DNA of 27,993 nucleotides from Desulfotignum sp. (GTDB lineage: Bacteria; Desulfobacterota; Desulfobacteria; Desulfobacterales; Desulfobacteraceae), in the NCBI GenBank assembly GCA_021737445.1, contig JAIPDY010000007.1:1-27993 (forward strand), read 5' to 3'. A model generated the notes under the pieces. That model did no database searches. It saw only the letters and a list, made by a program, of their open reading frames with translations, and was not told where the DNA came from. Within the stretch, counting starts at the first letter, position 1; every line of letters begins with the position of its first letter. The translations under genes and the position numbers were made by a program. Positions 1-7,946 of this stretch are shown in pieces.

Positions 1-672
1 GGCAGCGGCGGCTGCACCGACTGCCCTGCCAAAGATGCCCATATGCTCTCAGGCCGGGTGGTGGTTGATTATTTCGGGGGTAACGGCCGGCCGGTCACCC
101 GATCCATAGCCCGGTTCATGGGTCTGTCCGGATCCGTTGAAACCTTCAACACCCTGTTCAGCAAATTTTTGGCAGCTGCCCCCTGGCTGTTTGCGGCAGG
201 TATCCTCATGCTCACCGCAGGTGCAGGTGCTCTGTTTTTCAGGCATCCCCACAGGATCGGACAGGGGACGGCACAATCAAAAATTCTTTTTTGGTGTATC
301 TGTGTGGTCCTCTTCTTTACTGCAGCCCATGGGATGATACTGATGCATACCGGTTTGTTCGCCTCATGGCAGAAAACGGTTTCCCAGATGCCGTCATGGC
401 CGGGAATGCTGCTGATGCTGGCAGCGGCAGGCGGATATTTCTTTCTGGTTCATACCCGGGTCCGGCCCGGTCTTTTGTCTGCCGGTCTGCAGGCCTGCGG
501 TGCCGGCACTACTGTCACCGGCATCCTGTTATGGACCGGACTTCCCGGCCATACGGGTTTTCAATTTCTGATGCTCATGCTGCACGGCATTTTTGCGGCA
601 GCCATGGCCGGGCTGCTGGTATTTCTCTCACTGGGCAAAACCACCGGACATAACAATGGCTTTTTCCGGTAA
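1..672 (+). CDS. Multi-pass membrane protein, C-terminal part (5' end outside window)
   Basis: The frame is open from base 1, so the ATG at 43 is probably internal and the gene starts upstream. The visible 223 residues begin with a soluble stretch containing a CTDC pair (a CxxC without the His of a haem c site). At least five hydrophobic segments follow, around codons 64-82, 99-120, 130-147, 157-180 and 190-213 of the visible part. Two of them carry His followed by Gly (AAHGM and LMLHG), and a TGILLW motif sits in another, a pattern also found in small b-type cytochromes of the FdnI/cytochrome b561/DUF4405 sort. That is only a resemblance; haem binding is inference. The next gene, a regulator, has its own promoter. 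I do not recognise the family. Confidence 0.6.
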   Translation, partial: GSGGCTDCPAKDAHMLSGRVVVDYFGGNGRPVTRSIARFMGLSGSVETFNTLFSKFLAAAPWLFAAGILMLTAGAGALFFRHPHRIGQGTAQSKILFWCICVVLFFTAAHGMILMHTGLFASWQKTVSQMPSWPGMLLMLAAAGGYFFLVHTRVRPGLLSAGLQACGAGTTVTGILLWTGLPGHTGFQFLMLMLHGIFAAAMAGLLVFLSLGKTTGHNNGFFR

Positions 673-712
673 TGCATTACACAGGGTGGTATTTTTATTC
701 CCCACAAGATCC

Positions 713-741
713 TTTACAAAAAATTAACACGCTTATATGAT
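713..741 (+). promoter_or_regulatory. Sigma70-type promoter for the HTH-PBP regulator
   Basis: TTTACA at 713-718 and TATGAT at 736-741 are separated by exactly 17 bases, in an AT-rich stretch of an otherwise GC-rich region. Transcription would start near 748, leaving a leader of about 95 bases before the regulator's ATG at 845. Confidence 0.55.
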
Positions 742-844
742 GCACTTATTGTCCTCCATGACAGCATGATGGGTGGACCGTAAAACAAAAATCAGACGGC
801 TGCACATACAATAACACCGGTTTTTTGAACAAAGGGGAGTAACA

Positions 845-1747
845 ATGGGAGAACTCTATACAACCAGGGAGATTGCAAAATTTTTAAATATCAATGAAAA
901 AATGGTATACTCCCTGATATCTGAAAAAGGCCTGCCCGCCACCAAGGTCACCGGAAAATGGCTGTTTCCCATCAACCTTGTGCGCCAGTGGGTGGAAGCA
1001 GGCACGGAAAACTATCCCCAGACCGCCCAGCTGCCCCCCTACCACGGGCTGGTTCTCATTGCCGGCAGCAATGACCTGCTGCTGGACAAACTCATCGCCA
1101 CCTTCAATATCAAACATGAGCACCACATGGCCATGTTCGGCATGGCCGGGTCTCTGGGAGGATTGAAAGCCCTTAAACAGAACCTGTGCCACATTGCATC
1201 AAGCCATCTTGTGGGGGACAATGATGAATATAATTTTCCGTTTCTAAAGGATGAGATGCACCAGATGCCGGCGGTGGTCAATTTCTGTCAGCGGGAACAG
1301 GGAATTGTGGTCCAGAAGGGAAATCCCAAGCAGATCGGTTCGGTCAAAGACCTGTGCAGCCCTGAGATCACAATCGTCAACCGGGAGCTGGGCACCGGCA
1401 CCCGCAAACTGTTCGATAAACTGCTGAATACCCAGGGCATTGATGGTCAGACCATCAGCGGATATGATACCACCTTGTCCCGGCACATGGATGTGGGCCT
1501 GGAAATTCTCAATCACCGGGCCGATGCCGGGCCCGCCATCCGGCCGGTGGCCAACATCCTGGGCCTGGATTTCATCCCGGTAAGCTGGGAGCGGTTTGAC
1601 CTGCTCATCGCCAAAGACAAATTTTTTGACCAGGGCATCCAGCTGTTTCTGTCCCTGCTCAAGGGAAAGGTGATCCAGGAAACCGCTGAAAAATACGGCG
1701 GCTATGACCTGTCCATGACCGGAAAAATGGTCTATCCGCCTTCCTGA
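845..1747 (+). CDS. One-component transcriptional regulator: HTH_17 + PBP-like ligand domain
   Basis: This 300-residue protein starts with a helix-turn-helix of the excisionase/MerR-like HTH_17 type (residues about 4-52: YTTREIAKFLNI... followed by the VTGKWLFP wing). A periplasmic-binding-protein-like domain fills about residues 68-295. The second domain has the PBP_like signature of ModE/MoeA-associated regulators (AGSNDLLLD; a QGIVVQKGN strand; RELGTGTRKLFD; DAGPAIRPVA). Members of this family are cytoplasmic sensors that bind DNA with one domain and a small ligand, often an oxyanion such as molybdate or tungstate, with the other. The ligand here cannot be read from sequence. The start is supported by GGGGAG five bases before the ATG. 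The 3' end overlaps the convergent MFS gene by 16 bases. The upstream membrane protein is a possible target. Confidence 0.85.
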   Translation: MGELYTTREIAKFLNINEKMVYSLISEKGLPATKVTGKWLFPINLVRQWVEAGTENYPQTAQLPPYHGLVLIAGSNDLLLDKLIATFNIKHEHHMAMFGMAGSLGGLKALKQNLCHIASSHLVGDNDEYNFPFLKDEMHQMPAVVNFCQREQGIVVQKGNPKQIGSVKDLCSPEITIVNRELGTGTRKLFDKLLNTQGIDGQTISGYDTTLSRHMDVGLEILNHRADAGPAIRPVANILGLDFIPVSWERFDLLIAKDKFFDQGIQLFLSLLKGKVIQETAEKYGGYDLSMTGKMVYPPS

Positions 1748-3213
1748 CCCGGCAGGCACAGGGTCAGTGCCAGGCAGACAAGCGAAACAACAAACACCAG
1801 GACAAAGGTGGTCCAGACCCCCTGGGCCACGGCTGTTTTAAGGGTAGCCCGGGCCGCTTCCGGTATCAGGGCCTGAAATTCCGGGCGGAACAGATTTTCC
1901 ATGCTTTCTTTGAGCTGGATCATCAATGCTTCCGGCATGGACACATCCACGGTTTCCAGCCGGTTCAGCAGCCGGGAGGTGACAAGGCCCCCGCATATCC
2001 CCACCCCCAGTGTCCCGCCCAGGGTCCGGGCAAACTGGTTGGAAGAGGTGGCCACCCCCAGGTCCTTTATCTCCAGGCTGTCCTGGACGATGAGCAGGGT
2101 GGACAACGTGACAAACCCCATGCCGAACCCCACCACCTGAAAAACCAGAAAGCTGTGCACCATGGTGGTGGCGGTGGAAAAGCCCAACGTCATGCCGGTG
2201 CCCGCTGCCAGCAGAATCCCCCCTGCCAGGGCCGCGGTTTTCTGGGTGGTATGATGCATGACACGTCCCAGGATCAATGATCCCAAAGACCATCCCAGAC
2301 TCAAAGACAGCATGGCCATGCCCACCTGGACCGGTGTCTGGCCCAGGGCTCCCTGGAGAAACAACGGCGCATATCCGAACAGGGCGAACATGGAAAAACT
2401 GGCGCAGAAACCGGCCAGGTTGCCCACGGCAAATCCCCTGCGCCTGAAAAACCGCAGATCCAGAATAGGATCCCTGGCCCTGAGCTCGGCTCTGACAAAC
2501 CAGGCCCCGAACAGCACTGCGGCCAAAACCAGGAAAAAAGCAGGCAGGGAAATCCAGGCAATAGTTCTGCCGGCGGTCATCACCAGGGTCAGCACTGACA
2601 ACAAAAATCCGGTGAGAGACAAAAGCCCGGGCCAGTCCAAAGAGACATCGGTCTTTTTTTCCCGGAATTCGTGTAAAAAGAAAAATATGCCAGCCAGAGA
2701 CAGCATCCCCAAGGGCAGGTTGATAAAAAATATCCACCGCCAGGAGAAAAAACTGACAATAAAGCCGCCCAGGGTGGGTCCGATGACCGAGGAGATCCCC
2801 CAGATGGAAGAGGCCAGGGACAGGGTTTTGGCCCGCTGATCCCGTGGGGCGGCTTCGGTGAGCACCACATATACCAAAGCGAAGATCCCGCCGGAGCCCA
2901 TGCCCTGGAACACCCGGGCTGCCACCAGAAATCCCATGGACGGGGCCGCCCCGGCTGCCATGGAGGCCAGGATGAACAGGGTCACACTGATGATAAACAG
3001 CCTTCTCACGGCAAACAGATCAGACAGTTTGCCGAAAATGGGCAGGGCCACGGCCCGGGACAGAAAATAGGCGGAATACACCCATGCATACAGGTGCAGC
3101 CCTGAAAGGTCTGCAATAATGGTGGGCATGGCCGCCGACATGATCAGGGCATCCAGGGCCCCCAGAAACAGGGCCAGCAGCACCGCACTTATGAGCCATG
3201 TCTGTTTTTTCAT
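1732..3213 (-). CDS. MFS multidrug exporter, DHA2 (14-TM) family
   Basis: The product is 493 residues, the usual length for 14-helix DHA2/EmrB-type drug:H+ antiporters of the inner membrane. Visible family marks are LDALIMSAAMPTI in the first helix (the DHA2 'D..iv..AlP.I' motif), the loop motif A-like GKLSDLFAVRR after helix 2, RVFQGMGSGG in helix 4 and the antiporter motif C, GPTLGGF, in helix 5. Hydrophobic segments continue to the C-terminus, which ends in a short polar tail. The Shine-Dalgarno sequence before the ATG at 3213 is weak. It lies 46 bases downstream of the FKBP gene on the same strand with no clear terminator between, so the two may be cotranscribed. The substrate is unknown. 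Confidence 0.9.
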   Translation of the reverse strand: MKKQTWLISAVLLALFLGALDALIMSAAMPTIIADLSGLHLYAWVYSAYFLSRAVALPIFGKLSDLFAVRRLFIISVTLFILASMAAGAAPSMGFLVAARVFQGMGSGGIFALVYVVLTEAAPRDQRAKTLSLASSIWGISSVIGPTLGGFIVSFFSWRWIFFINLPLGMLSLAGIFFFLHEFREKKTDVSLDWPGLLSLTGFLLSVLTLVMTAGRTIAWISLPAFFLVLAAVLFGAWFVRAELRARDPILDLRFFRRRGFAVGNLAGFCASFSMFALFGYAPLFLQGALGQTPVQVGMAMLSLSLGWSLGSLILGRVMHHTTQKTAALAGGILLAAGTGMTLGFSTATTMVHSFLVFQVVGFGMGFVTLSTLLIVQDSLEIKDLGVATSSNQFARTLGGTLGVGICGGLVTSRLLNRLETVDVSMPEALMIQLKESMENLFRPEFQALIPEAARATLKTAVAQGVWTTFVLVFVVSLVCLALTLCLPGQEGG

Positions 3214-3259
3214 GCTGCCCGATCAATGGTCATGGGATTTTTGTTGTTTTCCGCCGGTA

Positions 3260-3979
3260 TCAGATTTCCTGAATCTCCAGCAATTCCACCTCGAAAATCA
3301 GAGTTGATCCCGGTTCTATGACATTTCCGGCACCCTGATCCCCATATGCCAGATCAGCCGGGACATACAGCATCCATTTGGCCCCCACTTTCATCAGCTG
3401 CAGCGCCTCGGTCCAGCCTTTGATCACGCCGTTGACCGGAAACTCCGCCGGTTCGTTGCGCTGATAAGAGGAATCAAATTCCCTGCCGTTAAGCAAAGAC
3501 CCCCGGTAATGGCATTTCACCTTGTCGGTAAGACCGGGGGAATCCCCTGTACCCGGGGTGAGAACCTTGTACTGGAGCCCTGAAGCCAGGGTTTTCACCC
3601 CTTCTTTGGTTTTGTTTTCCTCCAGAAAAGCTTTGCCGGCAGCCTTGTTTGCTTCCGCTTTTTTACTCTGGGCCTCTATCTGTTTCTGCTGGGCCATGGC
3701 CTGGAATTCCGCCAGGGTTTCCTGCATCTTTTCCGGTGTCATGGACAATTCCCCTGCCAGGTTGTCTTTCATTCCCTGCAAAAACAGGTCCGGATTGATG
3801 GCAAAGCTGTCCTTTAACCGGTGGGTGAGATCATATCCTATAGCATAGCTGATCCTGTCGTCCACCCCGGCTTTGTGCAGTTCCGGTTCTGCTTTGCTGT
3901 CATCTGCCCATACTGCTGCCGGCAGTGCAGTGATGGCTGTTGCCAGGACCATTGCCAAGAGATGTTTTTTCAGTGTCAT
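3260..3979 (-). CDS. Exported FKBP-type peptidyl-prolyl cis-trans isomerase (Mip/FkpA-like)
   Basis: The 239-residue protein has a signal peptide (MTLKKHLL, hydrophobic core, likely cleavage after AVWA near residue 25). An FKBP_N-type dimerisation region follows (about 35-130; SYAIGYDL, a charged helix rich in Lys, Gln and Glu), then a C-terminal FKBP domain (about 140-237). The FKBP domain shows the classic core: VKCHYRGSLLNGREFDSS, then FPVNGVIKGWTEALQLMKVG, then PADLAYGDQG and LIFEVELLEI. It should catalyse proline isomerisation during folding of periplasmic or outer-membrane proteins, as Mip and FkpA do. AAGGA about eight bases before the ATG supports the start. Length and architecture are normal for the family. 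Confidence 0.93.
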   Translation of the reverse strand: MTLKKHLLAMVLATAITALPAAVWADDSKAEPELHKAGVDDRISYAIGYDLTHRLKDSFAINPDLFLQGMKDNLAGELSMTPEKMQETLAEFQAMAQQKQIEAQSKKAEANKAAGKAFLEENKTKEGVKTLASGLQYKVLTPGTGDSPGLTDKVKCHYRGSLLNGREFDSSYQRNEPAEFPVNGVIKGWTEALQLMKVGAKWMLYVPADLAYGDQGAGNVIEPGSTLIFEVELLEIQEI

Positions 3980-4170
3980 TCAGATTTTCCTTACATGTAA
4001 AAGGTTTAAAATAAGCCCCAGTGATAACAGAAATTGTGGTAAATAACAATGCCCGGCAATATCAAATGGATCGGCTGCGCAATAAAAATTGGGCTTTCAA
4101 ATTTTGCGGTGCAATGATAAAGATGAATCTTTTTAAAATATGAACGCTGTTTTTTTCTGGATTGTATCCC

Positions 4171-5061
4171 ATGAAATCAGACACCCTGAAATCAGATCTT
4201 GTTTTACTGCTGGCAGCATCCATCTGGGGGCTGGCGTTTGTGGCCCAGCGGATCGGAATGGAGCATGTGGGGCCTTTTACTTTCAACGGGCTCAGGTTTG
4301 TGCTGGGCGGCCTGTCTCTGCTGCCGTTTGTGTGGATCTCCAGAAAAAACACCTATACCGGCAGTGACGGGGATCTGATAAAATCCGGCATGGTGTCGGG
4401 GATTTTTCTGTTTGCCGGTATCTCTTTTCAGCAGGTGGGCATTGTGTACACCACGGCCGGCAAGGCCGGATTCATCACCGGGCTCTATGTGGTGATGGTG
4501 CCGATTATCGGCCTTTTTCTGCGGCATACCAGAACCGGAGCCGGCACCTGGGCAGGGGCCGGCCTGGCCAGCATCGGCATGTACCTGCTCAGCGTCAACC
4601 GGAACATGGATATCAACTTCGGGGACATGCTGGTGTTTTTTTCCGCCATCTGTTTTGCCTTTCACCTGATCATCATTGAACGGTTCTGCAACCGGTTCAG
4701 TACAGCAGCCCTGTCCCTGGTCCAGTGTGTGGTCTGCTCGGTGCTCAGCCTTGGGGTGGCAGCGGTGTTTGAGACTTTTGTGCTGGCAAATATTCTCAAG
4801 ATCACCATTCCGTTGATTTACGGCGGGGTGTTTTCCGTGGGTGTGGCTTATTCCCTGCAGATCTTTGGACAGAAAAACAGCCCGGCCTCCCATGCCGCCA
4901 TTATCCTGTGCCTGGAATCGGTGGTGGCAGCCATCGGCGGCTGGATCATCCTGAACGAAATCCTGTCGGGGCGGGCCATTTTCGGGTGTGTGCTGATGCT
5001 GGCCGGCATGCTCGTCTCCCAGCTGTATACCGTCAAAAAAGCCTCCAGCATAACCGAATAA
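4171..5061 (+). CDS. EamA/DMT-family transporter
   Basis: This is a ten-helix drug/metabolite-type carrier made of two EamA repeats. The first repeat begins LVLLLAASIWGLAFVAQRIGMEHVGPFTFNGLRF and the second ends with VVAAIGGWIILNEILSGRAIFGCVLMLAGM, both typical of the family. I chose the ATG at 4171 (296 residues) over an in-frame TTG nine bases earlier; neither has a strong ribosome-binding site. Members move amino acids, nucleotides or other metabolites across the inner membrane, but the substrate cannot be told here. A 7-bp stem (5064-5070 with 5086-5092) follows the stop codon but has no U-tract, so I do not call it a terminator. Confidence 0.88.
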   Translation: MKSDTLKSDLVLLLAASIWGLAFVAQRIGMEHVGPFTFNGLRFVLGGLSLLPFVWISRKNTYTGSDGDLIKSGMVSGIFLFAGISFQQVGIVYTTAGKAGFITGLYVVMVPIIGLFLRHTRTGAGTWAGAGLASIGMYLLSVNRNMDINFGDMLVFFSAICFAFHLIIIERFCNRFSTAALSLVQCVVCSVLSLGVAAVFETFVLANILKITIPLIYGGVFSVGVAYSLQIFGQKNSPASHAAIILCLESVVAAIGGWIILNEILSGRAIFGCVLMLAGMLVSQLYTVKKASSITE

Positions 5062-5117
5062 AATGCCTGCAATAAATATAGGGCAGCAGGCAGCACAGAC
5101 AGATCCTGACATCCCTG

Positions 5118-5146
5118 TTGACAAATTTAGGTTTGCTGTATATACA
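5118..5146 (+). promoter_or_regulatory. Sigma70-type promoter of the thiamine salvage operon
   Basis: A consensus TTGACA at 5118-5123 and TATACA at 5141-5146 are spaced by 17 bases. The predicted start near 5153 lies about 25 bases before the TPP aptamer, so the riboswitch is at the very 5' end of the transcript. Between 5062 and 5117 I see only a weak inverted repeat. Confidence 0.7.
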
Positions 5147-5177
5147 CAATGATATTACCGTGCAGATTGCGGTGGCG

Positions 5178-5268
5178 GACTGGGGGAGCCGGGGAGCCGG
5201 CTGAGAGGAAACAAAGCGCTGTTTCGACCCCTGGAACCTGATCCAGGTCATACTGGCGAAGGAAAGTC
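5178..5268 (+). promoter_or_regulatory. TPP riboswitch aptamer (THI element)
   Basis: The conserved blocks of the thiamine-pyrophosphate aptamer are present in order: GGGGAGCC, GGCTGAGAGGA (the pyrimidine-sensing arm), ACCCCTGGAACCTGATC, then CAGGTCATACTGGCGAAGGAAA (the pyrophosphate-sensing arm, split here as a description). The closing helix P1 can pair GACT at 5178-5181 with AGTC at 5265-5268. One deviation is seen: the usual UAAU of the second arm reads UCAU. The gene content downstream (thiamine precursor transport and salvage) agrees with TPP control. When TPP is high, the riboswitch should lower expression of the operon. Confidence 0.93.
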
Positions 5269-5363
5269 GATACATATCTTTCTTTTCCTGCGGGTTCATC
5301 TGCCCGACCAATACCCAGCCCGGCCATTTTTAACCCTGTCACAGGATGTTAGGGGCGTGTGTG
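5269..5363 (+). promoter_or_regulatory. Riboswitch expression platform, probably acting on translation
   Basis: Between the aptamer and thiZ there is no hairpin followed by a U-run that would make a convincing intrinsic terminator. Instead CCCT at 5334-5337 can pair with AGGG at 5351-5354, which is the Shine-Dalgarno sequence of thiZ, and TCACA (5339-5343) can pair with TGTGA (5360-5364), which runs into the start codon. This suggests control by hiding the ribosome-binding site. The pairings are short, so this is a tentative reading. Confidence 0.35.
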
Positions 5364-6101
5364 ATGCTCCAGGTAACCGACCTGACAAAATATTATAATG
5401 GACAGCCGGTATTTTCAGGATTTGACCTGCATCTGCCGGCCGGACGGTTCCAGGTGCTGCTGGGACCGTCCGGTTGCGGGAAAACCACGCTGTTCAACAC
5501 CCTCACCGGCGTGACCCCGAAAGATGCGGGGACCATCACCTGGCAGGGTGAACCAGTGCCCCACTTAGGAGATCTGTGTGCCTACATGCACCAGAAAGAC
5601 CTACTTTTGCCCTGGTTTTCCCTGATGGACAACGCCCTTTTACCTGTCAGAACCAGGGGAGGGGATATGGCAGCAGCACAGGACAGAGCTGGGCAGTTGT
5701 TTTTACGCCTGGGACTTGGGGGGTATGAATCCCACCGGCCGGACCAGGTATCAGGGGGCATGCGCCAGCGGTGCGCCCTGGTCAGAACCCTTATGTTCAA
5801 CCGGGACCTGATCCTGCTGGATGAACCGTTGTCCGCCCTGGACGCCATCACCCGGCAACGGCACCAGCATCTGCTTTTGCTGCTCCAGACCGAGTTTGGC
5901 AAAACCATTCTCATGATCACCCATGATGTGGACGAGGCCCTGCTGCTGGCGGATGACATTTTTCTGTTGACCCCCATGCCCATGGCCATCTTCCGCCGGT
6001 TTTCCCCGGAACCGGCCAAACCCCGGGCCTTTGACGACCCAAAGCTGCTGCACACCAAGGCAGGGATCCTGGACCATCTGGAAAAAGGCGGCGTGTCATG
6101 A
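5364..6101 (+). CDS. thiZ: ABC transporter ATP-binding protein for thiamine precursor (ThiZ-type)
   Basis: This 245-residue ATPase belongs to the NitT/TauT/SsuB group. It has Walker A GPSGCGKTT at 34-42, Q-loop MHQKDLLLPW, signature VSGGMRQR from residue 129, Walker B LILLDEP (Asp153, Glu154) and a switch His at 187. I use the ATG at 5364 because AGGGG at 5351-5355 is correctly placed before it; an in-frame ATG at 5346 has no such site. It is the first gene after the TPP riboswitch and is followed by a permease (ATGA overlap) and a THI5/NMT1-type binding protein, the ThiXYZ arrangement known for uptake of N-formyl-4-amino-5-aminomethyl-2-methylpyrimidine or HMP. The precise substrate is inferred from context. 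Confidence 0.88.
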   Translation: MLQVTDLTKYYNGQPVFSGFDLHLPAGRFQVLLGPSGCGKTTLFNTLTGVTPKDAGTITWQGEPVPHLGDLCAYMHQKDLLLPWFSLMDNALLPVRTRGGDMAAAQDRAGQLFLRLGLGGYESHRPDQVSGGMRQRCALVRTLMFNRDLILLDEPLSALDAITRQRHQHLLLLLQTEFGKTILMITHDVDEALLLADDIFLLTPMPMAIFRRFSPEPAKPRAFDDPKLLHTKAGILDHLEKGGVS

Positions 6102-6838
6102 ACCGGGCCGGTTTTTCTGCTGCTGCACTGGTCTGCCTGCTTTTGGGGATCTGGGAAGGAGCGGTACGGATCTGGGAAGTCCCTGTGTTTATCCTGCCCC
6201 CGCCCTCTCAAATCGGATGGACGGCTACTGTAAAGGCGCCCCTGATCCTGCCCCATGCCGGGGTCACAGGCGCAGAGATCTGCCTGGGGGTTCTTTTCGC
6301 CCTGGCCACGGCAGTGCCCCTGGCCGTTGCCATGTTTGCAAAACCGGTGCTGGAAAAGGCGCTGTCTCCGTTTCTGGTGGCATCCCAGGCCATCCCGGTG
6401 TTTGCCCTGGCCCCCCTGCTGGTGATCTGGCTGGGATACGGCATTGCCTCCAAGGTGTTCATGGCCTGGATCATCATCTTTTTTCCCATCACCGTGAGCC
6501 TGCTCCAGGGGTTGAAATCCTGTGATCCGGAATACCGGACCCTGTTCACCCTCATGGGATCCCCGTTTTTCAAAACCCTGGCTCTTTTGTACTGGCCCTG
6601 GGCTTTGCCCCAGTTTTTTGCCGGGCTTAGGGTGGGGGTGTCCGTGGCCACCATCGGGGCGGTGATCGGCGAATGGGTGGGGGCCCAGCAGGGACTGGGG
6701 TTTCTCATGATCCAGTCCAATGCAAGGCTCCAGACCCCGCTGGTGTTTGCCGCCATCCTGTGGCTGGCGGCCATGGGACTTTTCCTGTGGGCCCTGGTGG
6801 GAATGCTTGAAAAAAAAATCATTACCTGGAAATCATAA
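6098..6838 (+). CDS. thiX: ABC transporter permease for thiamine precursor (ThiX-type)
   Basis: The product is 246 residues with about six membrane segments and the BPD_transp_1 fold of the TauC/SsuC group. The cytoplasmic coupling region reads LLYWPWALPQFFAGLRVGV, and a conserved segment GAVIGEWVGAQQGLGFLM follows, as in SsuC and ThiX proteins. Its ATG overlaps the thiZ stop codon (ATGA), so translation is probably coupled. Together with ThiZ and ThiY it would form the inner-membrane importer. Assignment to thiamine precursors rests on the riboswitch and neighbours rather than on the permease itself. Confidence 0.88.
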   Translation: MNRAGFSAAALVCLLLGIWEGAVRIWEVPVFILPPPSQIGWTATVKAPLILPHAGVTGAEICLGVLFALATAVPLAVAMFAKPVLEKALSPFLVASQAIPVFALAPLLVIWLGYGIASKVFMAWIIIFFPITVSLLQGLKSCDPEYRTLFTLMGSPFFKTLALLYWPWALPQFFAGLRVGVSVATIGAVIGEWVGAQQGLGFLMIQSNARLQTPLVFAAILWLAAMGLFLWALVGMLEKKIITWKS

Positions 6839-6853
6839 AAAGGAGATATTATC

Positions 6854-7846
6854 ATGAAAAAATCCATCTTTCATCTGACAATCAGCTGCCTGCTTCTTGG
6901 CGGCCTGCTGCTGACCCCGGTGCTGCCGGCACATGCTGAAACCGGCGCCAAGCAAGGGGGGCCTGCCAGAACCGCCCACACCCTGCGCCTGATGCTGGAC
7001 TGGTTCCCCAATGTGGACCACCTGCCCATCTATGTGGCACAGGAAAAAGGATATTTCAAAGAACAGGGCATCCAGGTTACGATCATCTCTCCGTCTGAAA
7101 CCGCAGATGCCCTGAAACTGGCTGCCATCGGCAACGTGGACCTGGCGGTTTCCTACCAGCCCCAGACCATTATCGCCGCTGACCAGGGCCTGACATTGCA
7201 GGTGGTGGCACCCCTGGTGCGGCACCCGCTGACCACCCTGCTGTTTCTGGCGGACAAAGGCATTGACCACCCCCGGGACCTGTCCGGCAAAAAAATCGGA
7301 TATACCGTGCCCGGGCTCATGGATTTGCTCCTGCAAGCTTTTGCATCCATCAACAAGATTGAAGACTACACCCCGGTGAATGTGGGGTTCACCATTCTGC
7401 CGGCCCTGGTGTCCGGCAAGGTGGACGCGGTCATGGGACCTTTCAAGACCTATGAAACCGTGGGCATGGCACAGCACGGGTACAAGGCTGCGTTTTTTGA
7501 ACTGGAAAAATGGGGGATCCCGGATTATGAAGAACTGATATTTGTGTGCAGCCCGGCTGTGCTGGATAAAAAAAATGACGCGGTCAAAGGATTTGTTCTG
7601 GCCCTGGAAAAAGCGTTTGAATATGTGGCAGCCTATCCTGACAAATCTCTGGCCCTGTACCTGGGTGCCGTGCCCCAGGCAGACAAAAAAATGGAGACCG
7701 ACGCCTTTGCTCTGACCCGGCCCTATTTTGCCAAAACCCTGGGCCATGATCCGGACAAATGGCAGGCGTTTGCCGATTTTGCTCTGACCCATGGGCTCAT
7801 CAAAACCCGGGTGAACGCGGCGGCACTGATTCACACCTGGCAATAA
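6854..7846 (+). CDS. thiY: Periplasmic thiamine-precursor-binding protein (ThiY, NMT1/THI5-like)
   Basis: The 330-residue protein begins with a Sec signal peptide (MKKSIFHL, hydrophobic core, likely cleavage after AHA at residue 28) and has no clear lipobox. The mature part is an NMT1/THI5-like domain: LMLDWFPNVDHLPIYVAQEKGYF is the family hallmark, followed by AVSYQPQTIIAADQGL and GKKIGYTVPG. Yeast THI5 enzymes carry a Cys-rich CCCFC motif; I see none here, which fits a binding protein rather than an HMP-P synthase. The start is supported by AAGGAGA. It should capture the pyrimidine precursor in the periplasm and pass it to ThiX. Confidence 0.88.
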   Translation: MKKSIFHLTISCLLLGGLLLTPVLPAHAETGAKQGGPARTAHTLRLMLDWFPNVDHLPIYVAQEKGYFKEQGIQVTIISPSETADALKLAAIGNVDLAVSYQPQTIIAADQGLTLQVVAPLVRHPLTTLLFLADKGIDHPRDLSGKKIGYTVPGLMDLLLQAFASINKIEDYTPVNVGFTILPALVSGKVDAVMGPFKTYETVGMAQHGYKAAFFELEKWGIPDYEELIFVCSPAVLDKKNDAVKGFVLALEKAFEYVAAYPDKSLALYLGAVPQADKKMETDAFALTRPYFAKTLGHDPDKWQAFADFALTHGLIKTRVNAAALIHTWQ

Positions 7847-7867
7847 CCAAAACGCAAATGGGTCAGT

Positions 7868-7926
7868 GGGGTCAGGCTTGGCTTGTTGCTGACTTTGCAA
7901 TAACCCAACAAGCCAGGCCACACCCC
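7868..7926 (+). repeat. Large stem-loop (REP-like inverted repeat) between thiY and thiM
   Basis: The arms 7868-7888 and 7906-7926 are reverse complements over 21 positions with only three departures: two mismatches and one G-U type pair. The innermost ten pairs are perfect (TGGCTTGTTG with CAACAAGCCA), and the loop has 17 bases. The left arm starts GGGGTCAGGCTTG and is preceded by a partial direct copy (GGGTCAGT). There is no U-run, so it is not a standard terminator; the thiM ribosome-binding site follows about ten bases later. GTCAG-headed imperfect palindromes of this type resemble REP elements mobilised by RAYT (Y1) transposases. It could also stabilise the upstream mRNA or dampen thiM expression. 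Confidence 0.7.
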
Positions 7927-7946
7927 ACATCCCACAAGGAGGACGT

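Noticed and set aside
5064..5092. Seven-bp inverted repeat after the DMT gene as a terminator
   Set aside because: Fifteen-base loop and no following U-run.
5346..5363. Upstream in-frame ATG for thiZ at 5346
   Set aside because: It lacks a ribosome-binding site and would add six residues before the usual N-terminus; AGGGG is placed correctly only for 5364.
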